Source: Rhodocyclaceae bacterium (GTDB taxonomy: Bacteria; Pseudomonadota; Gammaproteobacteria; Burkholderiales; Rhodocyclaceae). Taken from it: DNA of 64,000 nucleotides. Positions 51,012-58,916 of this stretch are shown here, piece by piece. Each line of letters starts with the position of its first letter. Within the stretch, counting starts at the first letter, position 1. The translations under genes and the position numbers were made by a program. The stretch is from contig VMSX01000016.1 in assembly GCA_013791905.1 (NCBI GenBank), positions 1-64,000 on the forward strand, read 5' to 3'. Under the pieces are notes generated by a model. It made no database searches and was not told where the DNA came from. It worked only from the letters and a program-made list of their open reading frames with translations.

Positions 51012-51308
51012 GTGGCTAGAATCGAACTTGCGCCCGAGGTCACCGAGGACTTTGATCGCATCCTTGATCACTTGGCGACACATCAGGTCGAGAATCCCAG
51101 TCAGCGTTTTGGCGAAATCATTACCGCCCTGGATGTTCTGGAGCAGAACCCTCTCATCGGTCGTCCGGCGGAGAATGGCAAACGGGAGCTTGTTATTGGC
51201 CGTCGTTCAAGAGGCTATCTCGCACTCTATCGGTATTTGCCGGAAATGGATATCGTCTTCGTGCTAGCGATCCGCAGCCAGCGTGAAGCGGGGTACAGCG
51301 AAAGATAG
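51012..51308 (+). CDS. RelE/ParE-family toxin
   Basis: A 98-residue protein with the RelE/ParE fold: ELAPEVTEDFDRILDHLATHQ, ALDVLEQNPLIGRP, RELVIGRRSRGYLALYRYLPEMDIVFVLAIRSQREAGY. The C-terminal Arg/aromatic cluster is that of ParE/RelE toxins. It starts with GTG 51012, one base after the antitoxin stop. RelE types cut mRNA at the ribosome, ParE types poison gyrase; the sequence alone does not decide. Confidence 0.87.
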   Translation: MARIELAPEVTEDFDRILDHLATHQVENPSQRFGEIITALDVLEQNPLIGRPAENGKRELVIGRRSRGYLALYRYLPEMDIVFVLAIRSQREAGYSER

Positions 51309-51505
51309 GAGGGGGCTAATGAATAGTTCAAAGCCAGACTCCACAATGTGTTCTTTTCGATTTAACGGTGCCGGTAGGTAACGAGTTTGCACTGATACCG
51401 TCACAAAATCAGGTCGCGTTCTGCTACATTCGTGACATGGATAATTCGTCGATTTTCCGAACGTCGGCGAACGTCCGCGAAAGGTTGTTTTTCCACAATC
51501 GCCCG

Positions 51506-51602
51506 GAAACCCGCATGAATACTAAGCGTCCTTTTTTTGACGGTATCAGTGACGGTATCAGCGGGGGTGAAACGAGCGGAACCCAGTATTCATGCGGGGT
51601 TC
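51506..51602. repeat. Long inverted repeat with internal tandem repeat
   Basis: CCCGCATGAATACT (51510-51523) and its exact complement (51585-51598), extended to 18 bases per arm with one mismatch. Between them GACGGTATCAG occurs twice (51539 and 51551). Confidence 0.75.
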
Positions 51603-51746
51603 ACTGGCTCGTTGATAATTGAGTGGGAGTAATCCGCTACCGCTCTGGCAAGCGTTGATCCGGTATCGGTTGGAGTCATTGCCTGTGCTGCCGGCGAGTT
51701 TCCACGCCGGCATGCTTGACACCATCGGTTTTTGCAGGAGAATCAT

Positions 51747-51765
51747 TCCTCCGACATAAGGAGGA
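51747..51765 (+). promoter_or_regulatory. Hairpin over the ribosome site of the gene at 51772
   Basis: TCCTCC-GACATAA-GGAGGA pairs the strong ribosome site with an upstream anti-sequence. A further GGAG at 51737-51740 could pair with the same CTCC instead and free the site. Confidence 0.5.
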
Positions 51766-51771
51766 CGCGAC

Positions 51772-53064
51772 ATGAAACGCTTGGTACGCAGGGTTCTCGT
51801 AGCGATGGCGGTGGTTTCCCCTTTCCCTGTCGCCATCCCCACGGCGTTTGCGGCACAGGAGGTGGCACCACCCGAGGCACAGGCCTGGATCGATATTGCA
51901 ACCTTCTCGGGCATGGGCGGCATGGGCGGCATGGGTGCCATGGGCGGCAATCCGATGAGTGCTCTCGGCGCCATGTTTGGCGGCAAGTCCGGCTCCCCTG
52001 GAACTACTACCAGCACAGGTAATACCTTCGGCAATACCCGGACCATGGGCACCGGGCGCTGGGTGGATGTGACCGTGCGGACGCGGGCGAACCCAGGTCT
52101 GGAAGAGGCGCAGCAAGCCGTTCCCACGGGATTCATCAGCCCGGCCCTGGAGTTGAAAACACCGAAAAATGCGCCGCCGCCCCCCTTGCGCGATGACGAG
52201 GAGCTGCGCGAAGAGACGGAAAAGCCCAAGGGACGCTTGCTGCTGTATTGGGGTTGCGGCCCGACGATTCGTCAGGGACAGCCGCGAGTTCTCGATGCGG
52301 CGACCGCCAGCATCGATGACTATGCAAAGTTCTTCGTCGCCCGCCGGGCTACGCAGCGTGGCGCGCACAGTGCCGTTGGGCGCCCGGTCTGGCCGAATCC
52401 GGTGGATAGCCGCATGGTGCCGCCCCAGGCATCGCTGGTGGGCGAACATGCGTTTACCGGCAAGGGCATTCCCGACGGTTTCCGTTTCAAGATACCGCTG
52501 GCGCAGGACCTCATGCCGCCGTTGGTGTTGGAACAGACCGACCGGAGCGGTGCCACCGATCTAGGCTGGAACGCCATAGCTACCGCACGCGCCTACTTCG
52601 TTGCGGCAATGGGCAGCAATGCCAAGGAAGACATGGTGATGTGGACCTCCAGCGAACTGGCGGATACCGGTTTTGGCTTGATCGATTATCAGACCAATGC
52701 GGCTGTCGATCGCTGGCTCAAGGAAAAGGTGCTGCTGACGCCGCAGACCACGAAATGCACCGTTCCGAAGGGGGTCTTTGGCGAGAATGGCGCCATGCTG
52801 CGCCTGATTGCCTATGGCGACGAATTGAATCTGGCGCATCCGCCGCGCCCCAAGGACCCGAAGGCGAAGTGGGAGCCGGTGTGGGCGGTCAAGTTGCGCG
52901 TCAAGGCGGTTACCAATGGCTTCCTTGGGATGGCGGAAACTGGGATGCCTTCGGAGCGGGGCGAAGTGCGGCGGGACGAAAACAAGCCGCAGGCCGAGGG
53001 CACACCGGGCATGCCGAGTATTCCGCAGCCGATGGAACTGCTGAAGGGGCTGTTCGGACGCTAG
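51772..53064 (+). CDS. Secreted protein of unknown function
   Basis: A 430-residue protein with a signal peptide (VLVAMAVVSPFPVAIPTAFAAQE). A Gly/Met-rich segment (SGMGGMGGMGAMGG, about residues 44-57) is followed by a beta-rich body (RWVDVTVRTRANPGL, KGRLLLYWGCG, FRFKIPLAQDLMPP). I do not recognise a family. It is probably periplasmic or surface-exposed. The ribosome site is very strong and lies in a hairpin. It appears to be the first chromosomal gene after the island. Confidence 0.8.
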   Translation: MKRLVRRVLVAMAVVSPFPVAIPTAFAAQEVAPPEAQAWIDIATFSGMGGMGGMGAMGGNPMSALGAMFGGKSGSPGTTTSTGNTFGNTRTMGTGRWVDVTVRTRANPGLEEAQQAVPTGFISPALELKTPKNAPPPPLRDDEELREETEKPKGRLLLYWGCGPTIRQGQPRVLDAATASIDDYAKFFVARRATQRGAHSAVGRPVWPNPVDSRMVPPQASLVGEHAFTGKGIPDGFRFKIPLAQDLMPPLVLEQTDRSGATDLGWNAIATARAYFVAAMGSNAKEDMVMWTSSELADTGFGLIDYQTNAAVDRWLKEKVLLTPQTTKCTVPKGVFGENGAMLRLIAYGDELNLAHPPRPKDPKAKWEPVWAVKLRVKAVTNGFLGMAETGMPSERGEVRRDENKPQAEGTPGMPSIPQPMELLKGLFGR

Positions 53065-53095
53065 ACCTCTTTCCAATATACATAAGCGTGCAAAA

Positions 53096-53142
53096 GTCGG
53101 CGCTGGCGGGATGAAATGCCCCGCATGGGGTACGGCGCCGAC
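53096..53142. other. Stable stem-loop between two genes
   Basis: Outer arms GTCGGCGC (53096-53103) and GCGCCGAC (53135-53142) are perfect; an inner pair GCGGG/CCCGC (53106-53110 and 53120-53124) nests inside. No T-run follows, so it may be an RNA structure or a protein site rather than a terminator. Confidence 0.5.
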
Positions 53143-53195
53143 GACGAGTTGATCGACTCTGGCGGAACTCCCGTAGCTTCCAATAGGGCTCCACC

Positions 53196-54029
53196 ATGAA
53201 TGCCAGTCACTTGAAGCCGATCCAACGCAAATTTGCCCAGATCATCTTACTGGCGGGAGGCGTGTTCGGACTGCTTGCCGGTTTGCCAGTCGTCTGCGCA
53301 GCAGAGTCGAAGGTCATTGTTTCAGCGCGCTATGCTGATCCGGTGCAGCGCTACGGTCATTTTGCTCCTGGCCCGCCGCATGAATATGGCCGCATCGAGG
53401 CCAACACCGCTGCAGGCGCACGGCTGACCTATGCGCTGCCGGAATTCGAGGTGTTCGAGGATGTCGCGCCGCGTCTGGTGCGACTCTCCGCTGAAGAACC
53501 CGTCAGGCTACTGGCCGTGGTCAGTCACCGTAACTACGGCTCGGCACTAGCTCTGCTCGGCATCGAGAAAGGTCGCTTGACGGTTGTCGCGCGCTCAAGG
53601 CCGATTGGTACTCCTATGCGTTGGCTGAATCCGGTGGCCGTTGTCGATCTCGACAGTGACGGCCGCGCCGAGATTGCGGCGGTCATCACCCCGCACATTG
53701 GCGGCAAGCTGAAAATCTACCGGCGCTCTGCTGACAAACTTGAGGAGGTCGCTGCGCTGGCCGGGTTCTCCAATCATGTTTATGGCTCGCCAGAACTTGG
53801 CCTGGCCATGAGTTTGACCGACGGGGGGCGCACCCGCTTGCTGGTGCCGGATGCCACTCGCACGATCCTGCGCATCATCGAGTTCGCCGCCGGCAGCTTG
53901 CGCGAAACCGGACGCTGTGCGCTGACGGCGCCGCTCAGCGGGCCGCTCGTGGCGCTCGCCAATGGGGAGGTCGAGGCCACACAGCCAGGCGGCAAGCAGC
54001 GCGTGCGGCTGACGGACTGCCAGCCCTGA
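53196..54029 (+). CDS. Secreted FG-GAP/VCBS-type beta-propeller protein
   Basis: A 277-residue protein with a signal peptide (AQIILLAGGVFGLLAGLPVVCAAES). VVDLDSDGRAEIAAVITP near residue 149 is an FG-GAP calcium-binding loop, and the surrounding repeats (LLAVVSHRNYGSALALLGIEKGRLTVV, LKIYRRSADKLEEVAAL, LLVPDATRTILRIIEF) form blades of a propeller. It should act in the periplasm or on the surface. Partner unknown. It is convergent with the methionine synthase gene. Confidence 0.78.
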   Translation: MNASHLKPIQRKFAQIILLAGGVFGLLAGLPVVCAAESKVIVSARYADPVQRYGHFAPGPPHEYGRIEANTAAGARLTYALPEFEVFEDVAPRLVRLSAEEPVRLLAVVSHRNYGSALALLGIEKGRLTVVARSRPIGTPMRWLNPVAVVDLDSDGRAEIAAVITPHIGGKLKIYRRSADKLEEVAALAGFSNHVYGSPELGLAMSLTDGGRTRLLVPDATRTILRIIEFAAGSLRETGRCALTAPLSGPLVALANGEVEATQPGGKQRVRLTDCQP

Positions 54030-54044
54030 TCAAACAAGGTAGCG

Positions 54045-55076
54045 TCAGGACCAGCCCAGTTCGGCACGCACGATGGCCGCGCCTGCCGCGAGGGCGTGCA
54101 ATTTGCCACGGGCAACAGCACGCGACAGCGGCACCATGCCGCAGTTGGTGCAGCCGATCAGATGGTGCGGCTTCACCCACTGCAAGGCCTTGCGCAGCGT
54201 TGCCGCAACTTCCTCGGGCGTCTCGATCTGATTGTTGGCGACGTCGATGGCGCCGACCATGACGTCCTTGCCTTCCAGCAGGCCGATAAGTTCCATCGGT
54301 ACGTGCGAGTTATGGCATTCGAGGCTGACCTGATTGATGCGGCTGGCCGCGAGCAGGGGAAAGGTTTGCTCGTACTGGCGCCACTCCGCGCCGAGGCCTT
54401 CCTTCCACTTGTTGTTGGCCTCGATGCCGTAACCGTAGCAAATATGTACCGCGGTCTTGCAGGGCAGATCGGCGGCAGCACGTTCCAGCGTCTTCACGCC
54501 CCAGTCGCGCACCTCGTCGAAGAAGACATTGAAGGCGGGTTCATCGAACTGAACGATGTCGACACCCGCCTCGGCGAGTTCCCTGGCTTCCTGGTTGAGG
54601 ATCTCCGCAAAGGCCCACGCCAGTTTTTCCCGGCTCTTGAAATGATCGTCGTATAGGGTGTCGATCATGGTCATCGGGCCGGGCAGCGTGAATTTGATCG
54701 GGCCGTTCGTGAGCAGGCGCAGCCGTCGAGCATCCGCGACGAAGACCGAGCGCTTGCGGGAGACGGGCCCGACGACCGTCGGTACATCGGCATCGTAGCG
54801 GTCGCGAATGCGCACGGTCTTGCGCTTGAGGAAATCGACGCCGTCCAGATGTTCGATGAAGGTCGTCACGAAGTGCTGCCGGGTTTGCTCGCCATCACCG
54901 ATGATGGAAATGCCGGCGCGTAACTGGTCATCGACGGCGAGCCGCATCGCATCCACTTTGGCCTGCTCCAGCGCCTCGCCAGAAAGCTGCCAGGGGGCCC
55001 ACAGTTTTTCGGGCTGGGCCAGCCAGGCCGGCTTTGGCAGGCTGCCCGCGATGGCAGTGGCAATCGGTTGGGTCAT
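54045..55076 (-). CDS. Short MetE-like methionine synthase (core type, MesD-like)
   Basis: A 343-residue protein with only the C-terminal catalytic half of MetE. Zinc-ligand regions are HICYGYG, SLECHNSH and IGCTNCGMVPLSR; FDEPAFNVFF and SIIGDGEQTRQ are also family marks. Short core enzymes methylate homocysteine but use methyl donors other than the usual MetE folate. Length and sequence feel suggest the MesD group, which needs an oxygenase partner (MesX/DUF1852); none is in the window. Its start overlaps the stop of the GGDEF-EAL gene by ATGA, so it is co-transcribed with signalling genes. Confidence 0.82.
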   Translation of the reverse strand: MTQPIATAIAGSLPKPAWLAQPEKLWAPWQLSGEALEQAKVDAMRLAVDDQLRAGISIIGDGEQTRQHFVTTFIEHLDGVDFLKRKTVRIRDRYDADVPTVVGPVSRKRSVFVADARRLRLLTNGPIKFTLPGPMTMIDTLYDDHFKSREKLAWAFAEILNQEARELAEAGVDIVQFDEPAFNVFFDEVRDWGVKTLERAAADLPCKTAVHICYGYGIEANNKWKEGLGAEWRQYEQTFPLLAASRINQVSLECHNSHVPMELIGLLEGKDVMVGAIDVANNQIETPEEVAATLRKALQWVKPHHLIGCTNCGMVPLSRAVARGKLHALAAGAAIVRAELGWS

Positions 55077-58000
55077 GTTGATTTCTCCTTGGTGTTTCCC
55101 GTGTTTGGGTGTGCTGGTTTGTCGGGTGTTTTACCGTTCCCGTTCAGTAGGCGAGTGAATTCATCCGCAGGCAATGGTCGGCTGAATAGATAGCCCTGAT
55201 ACGTATTGCATCCATGCTTGGCCAGAAAATCCCGCTGGGCTTCGGTTTCCACGCCCTCCGCCATGACACTCAGGCGCAGGCCGTGCGCCATGCCGATGAT
55301 GGCCGTGGCAATCTCGTTGTCATCGCTGTCATTCGGGATGTCGCGGACAAAGCCCTGGTCGATCTTGAGCTCATCGATGGGGAAGCGCTTCAGATAGGCC
55401 AGGGACGAGTATCCGGTGCCGAAATCGTCGATCGACAGGCGCAAGCCCAGATCTTTCAGGCGCTGCAACAGCGCCACCGCTTCCTCGCCACGGCCCATGA
55501 TCATGCTTTCGGTGAGCTCCAGCTTTAGCGCGGCGGCGGGCAGACCGGTTTCCGCCAGGATGGCCGCGACCCGGGCGACGATATCGGGCTGTTGCAACTG
55601 GCGTGCGGACAAATTGACCGCTATCGACAGATGCGACATGCCGGCATCAATCCAGGCCTTCGCCTGGGTACAGGCTTGGCGCAATACCCATTCACCCAAC
55701 GGCACGATGAGGCCGGTCTCTTCCGCGAGGGGGATGAAGCGGCTCGGTGCGATCAAACCCTGTTGCGGGTTGTTCCAACGCACCAGGGCCTCGCAGCCAA
55801 CCAGTCCGCCAGTTTGGATGTCGATTTGTGGCTGATAGTGAAGCAGGAATTCCCTCTGGGTCAGGGCTACCCGCAGGCGGGCTTCAAGATCCAGCCTTTC
55901 ATTGGCTATCTGGGTCAACGCCGGCGTGTAAAAGGCGAAGGTATTGCGGCCCGCTTCCTTGGCCTGATACACGGCCACATCGGCGTGCTGGATGAGTTTG
56001 GTGCAGGAAGTGCCATCTTCCGGGAACAGGCTGATGCCGATACTGGCGCCGACATAGACCTCGTGACCGCTGGGCAGACGGAAAGACTGATCCAGCGATT
56101 CGATCAGTTCCCTGGCAATGCTCGCCGCATCTTCCGGGCGCTGCAGGTTCTCCAGGATCAGCAGAAATTCGTCGCCACCCAGGCGGCCCAGGGTGTCCTC
56201 GCTCCGCAGTTGCTCCAGCAGGCGCTGGGCCAGGGCTTCCAGCAGTTCATCTCCCGCCGGGTGGCCCAGACTGTCGTTGATGTTCTTGAAGCGGTCCAGG
56301 TCGATATACAGCACCGCAAGGCGCTGCTGGTGTCGCTCGGCGGCAAGCAGGGCGTGCGTCAGGCCGGATTGCAGCAGCAGCCGGTTGGGCAGCTTGGTCA
56401 GCGGATCAAAATGGGCCAGGTGCTCCAAGCGGGCCTCCGAATTTTTGATCTGGCTGAGATCGGTCATCACGCCCACATAGTTACTGGGCTGGCCATTGCT
56501 GTCGTACACGGTGCTGATGGTGAGCAACTGCGGAAAGAGTTCGCCGTTCTTGCACCGGTCCCACAGCTCGCCCTTCCAGACGCCGGTTTCTTTGATGCTG
56601 TTCCACATGGCCTGGTAAAAGGACTGATCCTGGCGTCCCGAACTCAGCAGGCTGGGGTTGCGCCCCAGTACCTCGGCCTCGCTGTAGCCGGTGATGGTCG
56701 TGAAGGCACTGTTGACGGAGACGATGTTCCATTGCAGATCGGTGACCATCACCCCCTCGCCGGCGCTCTCCAACACCGCCGCGGCCTGGCGCAGGATGGC
56801 ATCGGCGCGGCTGCGCTCCACGGCCAAGCCGGCGATGCGGGCGAATTCGCCGATCAGGTCAAGTTCCTCCTGGGTCGGGGTGCGAGGCTGGCGGTAATGG
56901 ATATTGAAGATGCCCAGCACCGCGCCAGACTTGTCCTTGAACGGGATCGACCAGCAGGCACGCAGGTCGGCGCGTTCCGCCAGGTCGACGAAAGATATGC
57001 AATACGGATGGCTGCGAATATCCTCGACGATGACGGGTTCCCCGGTAGCCGCTGCGGTGCCGCAGGCACCCAGCCCGAACTCCGGCGTCAGGCCCTCCAA
57101 GGCGTCGTTGAAAAAAGCGGGCAAGCCAGGCGCGGCAGCGGTACGCAGGCTGCCGTCGCGGCTATCGCACACCTGGATGGAAACCAGCATGTCGGGGTGG
57201 ATGCCCTCCAGTCGGTTGGCGATTTCCTCAAGAATCGCGGACAGTGGACGATCGCTCGCCAGACCGTCCAGCATGGCGATGCGGGTTTCACGCAATTGCT
57301 CGGCTAGCTTGACCTCGGAAATGTCGCGCCAGGCGCCGAGCACTTCGCCGCGATCCGTCAGACGCAGTTCGTCGCGAATCCACCGGGTTTTACCTTGACC
57401 ATCGAGGAAACGATAGTTGTGGGCGATCTGACCGGTCAGGCTCAGTTCGCCAGCACGCGCCAATGCTGCGTTCCGGTCGTCGGGGTGCAGGTGGCTCGAC
57501 CACCACTCCGGTTGCAGCGCCTGCTCCTCCGAGTAGTCCAGCAGACGCTGGATGTTGCTGCTGACCCAGACAGGCGTGGCGAAGCCTTGATCCAGCCGCA
57601 GCACGTAAAAAATTACCGGGCTGGCGTCCAGCACATGAGCAAGTCGTGCTGATGTCGCTTGCAGACGGCTGCGCTCCCGCGCCAGTTCAACCTGGCGCAG
57701 CGCCTTTTCCAGAGTGGCCGGTAGTTCATGCAGATAGCCGGCGTGCTTGGCGATGTAGTCGTCCACCCCCAGATGGATGGCCTTCGCGGCTATTTCTTCG
57801 CTGCCCTGCCCTGAGACGATGACAACGGGGATGTCCAGGCCGCGTTCGGCGCGCAGTGTCTTGACTACCTCAAGGGCATCCAGTCCGGGCAAACGGTAGT
57901 CCAGCAATAACGCGTCGAAGTCAGCCGGCGCCGTCGCCGTCTCGGGCAGAAGCCGCAGTACCTGTGTGGCGCTCGGCACCACGGTCAACTGGATGTGGGG

Positions 58001-58477
58001 CGCAAAGCGGGCCAGATGGCGCCGGGTCAGGTCGATATCGGCGGTGTTGTGTTCGGCATACAGCACGCGCAGCGTGTGGGAGCGACGAATCCGGCTTTCC
58101 TGGAAGCGTTTGCAGGCGTCGCGCAGGGTGGCGGCGAGCCGTTCCAGAGATGTTGCGTCCTTGGTCAGGTAGTCATCGGCGCCGGCCTGGAGTGCGGCAA
58201 CCGCCGCATGCTGGTCGCCCGAGCCGGTGAGCATGACCACCGCCATGGGTAGGGACTGTTGGCGAATCCAGTTCAGTAGTTCGAACCCCGATCCGTCCGG
58301 CAACCGCAGGTCCACCAAAGCCGCATTGAAACTGGCGGATTCCTGCAGACAGGTGCGAGCCTCGGCCAGTGTGGCCGCATGAGTCAACTCGATGTCGGGC
58401 GCCTGGCGCTTCAGATGGCGCCGGGTCAGGTCGGCATCGGCCGGGTTGTCTTCTACATGCAGGATGCGCAAGCTCAT
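55073..58477 (-). CDS. REC-REC-PAS-GAF-PAS-GGDEF-EAL protein
   Basis: An 1134-residue c-di-GMP enzyme. Order: receiver 1 (phospho-Asp in AALVDLRLPDGSG), receiver 2 (ALLLDYRLPGLD), PAS (VIFYVLRLDQG), GAF (LIGEFARIAGLAVERSR end), PAS (EGVMVTDLQWNIVSVNSAF), GGDEF with RLGGDEF intact, and EAL with CEALVRW, LELTESM and DDFGTGYSSLAYLKRFPIDELKID-type active-site segments present. Both synthesis and breakdown of c-di-GMP are possible. It is the output of the sensor chain upstream. ATG 58477 gives a start just before receiver 1; the upstream extension to 58540 overlaps the next gene. Confidence 0.93.
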   Translation of the reverse strand: MSLRILHVEDNPADADLTRRHLKRQAPDIELTHAATLAEARTCLQESASFNAALVDLRLPDGSGFELLNWIRQQSLPMAVVMLTGSGDQHAAVAALQAGADDYLTKDATSLERLAATLRDACKRFQESRIRRSHTLRVLYAEHNTADIDLTRRHLARFAPHIQLTVVPSATQVLRLLPETATAPADFDALLLDYRLPGLDALEVVKTLRAERGLDIPVVIVSGQGSEEIAAKAIHLGVDDYIAKHAGYLHELPATLEKALRQVELARERSRLQATSARLAHVLDASPVIFYVLRLDQGFATPVWVSSNIQRLLDYSEEQALQPEWWSSHLHPDDRNAALARAGELSLTGQIAHNYRFLDGQGKTRWIRDELRLTDRGEVLGAWRDISEVKLAEQLRETRIAMLDGLASDRPLSAILEEIANRLEGIHPDMLVSIQVCDSRDGSLRTAAAPGLPAFFNDALEGLTPEFGLGACGTAAATGEPVIVEDIRSHPYCISFVDLAERADLRACWSIPFKDKSGAVLGIFNIHYRQPRTPTQEELDLIGEFARIAGLAVERSRADAILRQAAAVLESAGEGVMVTDLQWNIVSVNSAFTTITGYSEAEVLGRNPSLLSSGRQDQSFYQAMWNSIKETGVWKGELWDRCKNGELFPQLLTISTVYDSNGQPSNYVGVMTDLSQIKNSEARLEHLAHFDPLTKLPNRLLLQSGLTHALLAAERHQQRLAVLYIDLDRFKNINDSLGHPAGDELLEALAQRLLEQLRSEDTLGRLGGDEFLLILENLQRPEDAASIARELIESLDQSFRLPSGHEVYVGASIGISLFPEDGTSCTKLIQHADVAVYQAKEAGRNTFAFYTPALTQIANERLDLEARLRVALTQREFLLHYQPQIDIQTGGLVGCEALVRWNNPQQGLIAPSRFIPLAEETGLIVPLGEWVLRQACTQAKAWIDAGMSHLSIAVNLSARQLQQPDIVARVAAILAETGLPAAALKLELTESMIMGRGEEAVALLQRLKDLGLRLSIDDFGTGYSSLAYLKRFPIDELKIDQGFVRDIPNDSDDNEIATAIIGMAHGLRLSVMAEGVETEAQRDFLAKHGCNTYQGYLFSRPLPADEFTRLLNGNGKTPDKPAHPNTGNTKEKST

Positions 58478-58484
58478 ATTTTGC

Positions 58485-58916
58485 CTATTGCGGCGGATGA
58501 TTGATGAGACACCAGTACAGATCGATCTGGGTCGCCACATCCATGAACTTTTCGAAATTGACGGGTTTGACGATGTAGGAATTGGCGCGCAGGCGATAGG
58601 CCTCTTTCACATCCCGGTCTTCGTCGGATGAGGTCAGCACCACCACCGGCAGGGCGCGGCTCACCGGGTGTTCGCGCAGTTGGCGCAGCACCTCGAGACC
58701 ATCCACCCGCGGCAGTTTCAGGTCCAGCAAAATCACCAGCGGCATGGTCTCACCCGCCTCCCAGCGCGGAATCCAGTCCAGCGCTTCCTGACCGTCGCGG
58801 GCGATCTGAATGGGCGTTGACAGATTGCGCTGCTTGAAGGCGCGCAGGGTCAGGTCAAGGTCCACCGGGTTGTCTTCCACCAGCAGGATGGGACGCATTG
58901 TCGATTCGTGGATCAT
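58485..58916 (-). CDS. Single-domain response regulator (Rcp1-like)
   Basis: A 143-residue receiver. The acid pocket is VEDN, the phospho-Asp is in VILLDLKLPRVDG near residue 65, then VVVLTSSDEDRDVKEAY and NSYIVKPVNFEKF with the conserved Lys. It has no output domain. Such regulators act as phosphate carriers or partners of phytochrome-like kinases. It overlaps the histidine kinase gene by ATGA and precedes the GGDEF-EAL gene, so it may relay phosphate between them. Confidence 0.92.
   Translation of the reverse strand: MIHESTMRPILLVEDNPVDLDLTLRAFKQRNLSTPIQIARDGQEALDWIPRWEAGETMPLVILLDLKLPRVDGLEVLRQLREHPVSRALPVVVLTSSDEDRDVKEAYRLRANSYIVKPVNFEKFMDVATQIDLYWCLINHPPQ

Larger units (their letters stand above)
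51309..51771. other. 463-base intergenic stretch at the likely right edge of the island
   Basis: No convincing gene. It holds an 18-bp imperfect inverted repeat (51506-51523 and 51585-51602), a 12-base tandem repeat between its arms, a T-run at 51532-51538, and the leader of the gene at 51772. Upstream genes are mobile cargo and downstream genes look chromosomal, so an attachment site is plausible here. Confidence 0.55.

Noticed and set aside
51368-51622. 84-codon frame in the gap after the RelE-like gene
   Set aside because: It crosses the inverted and tandem repeats, has no ribosome site and no recognisable domain.
51942-51975. Gly/Met-rich stretch as a nucleotide repeat element
   Set aside because: It is short coding low complexity (GGMGGM type) and codons vary.
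55592-57307. 571-codon plus-strand frame opposite the GGDEF-EAL gene
   Set aside because: High-GC antisense shadow; the minus-strand frame has intact GGDEF and EAL motifs.
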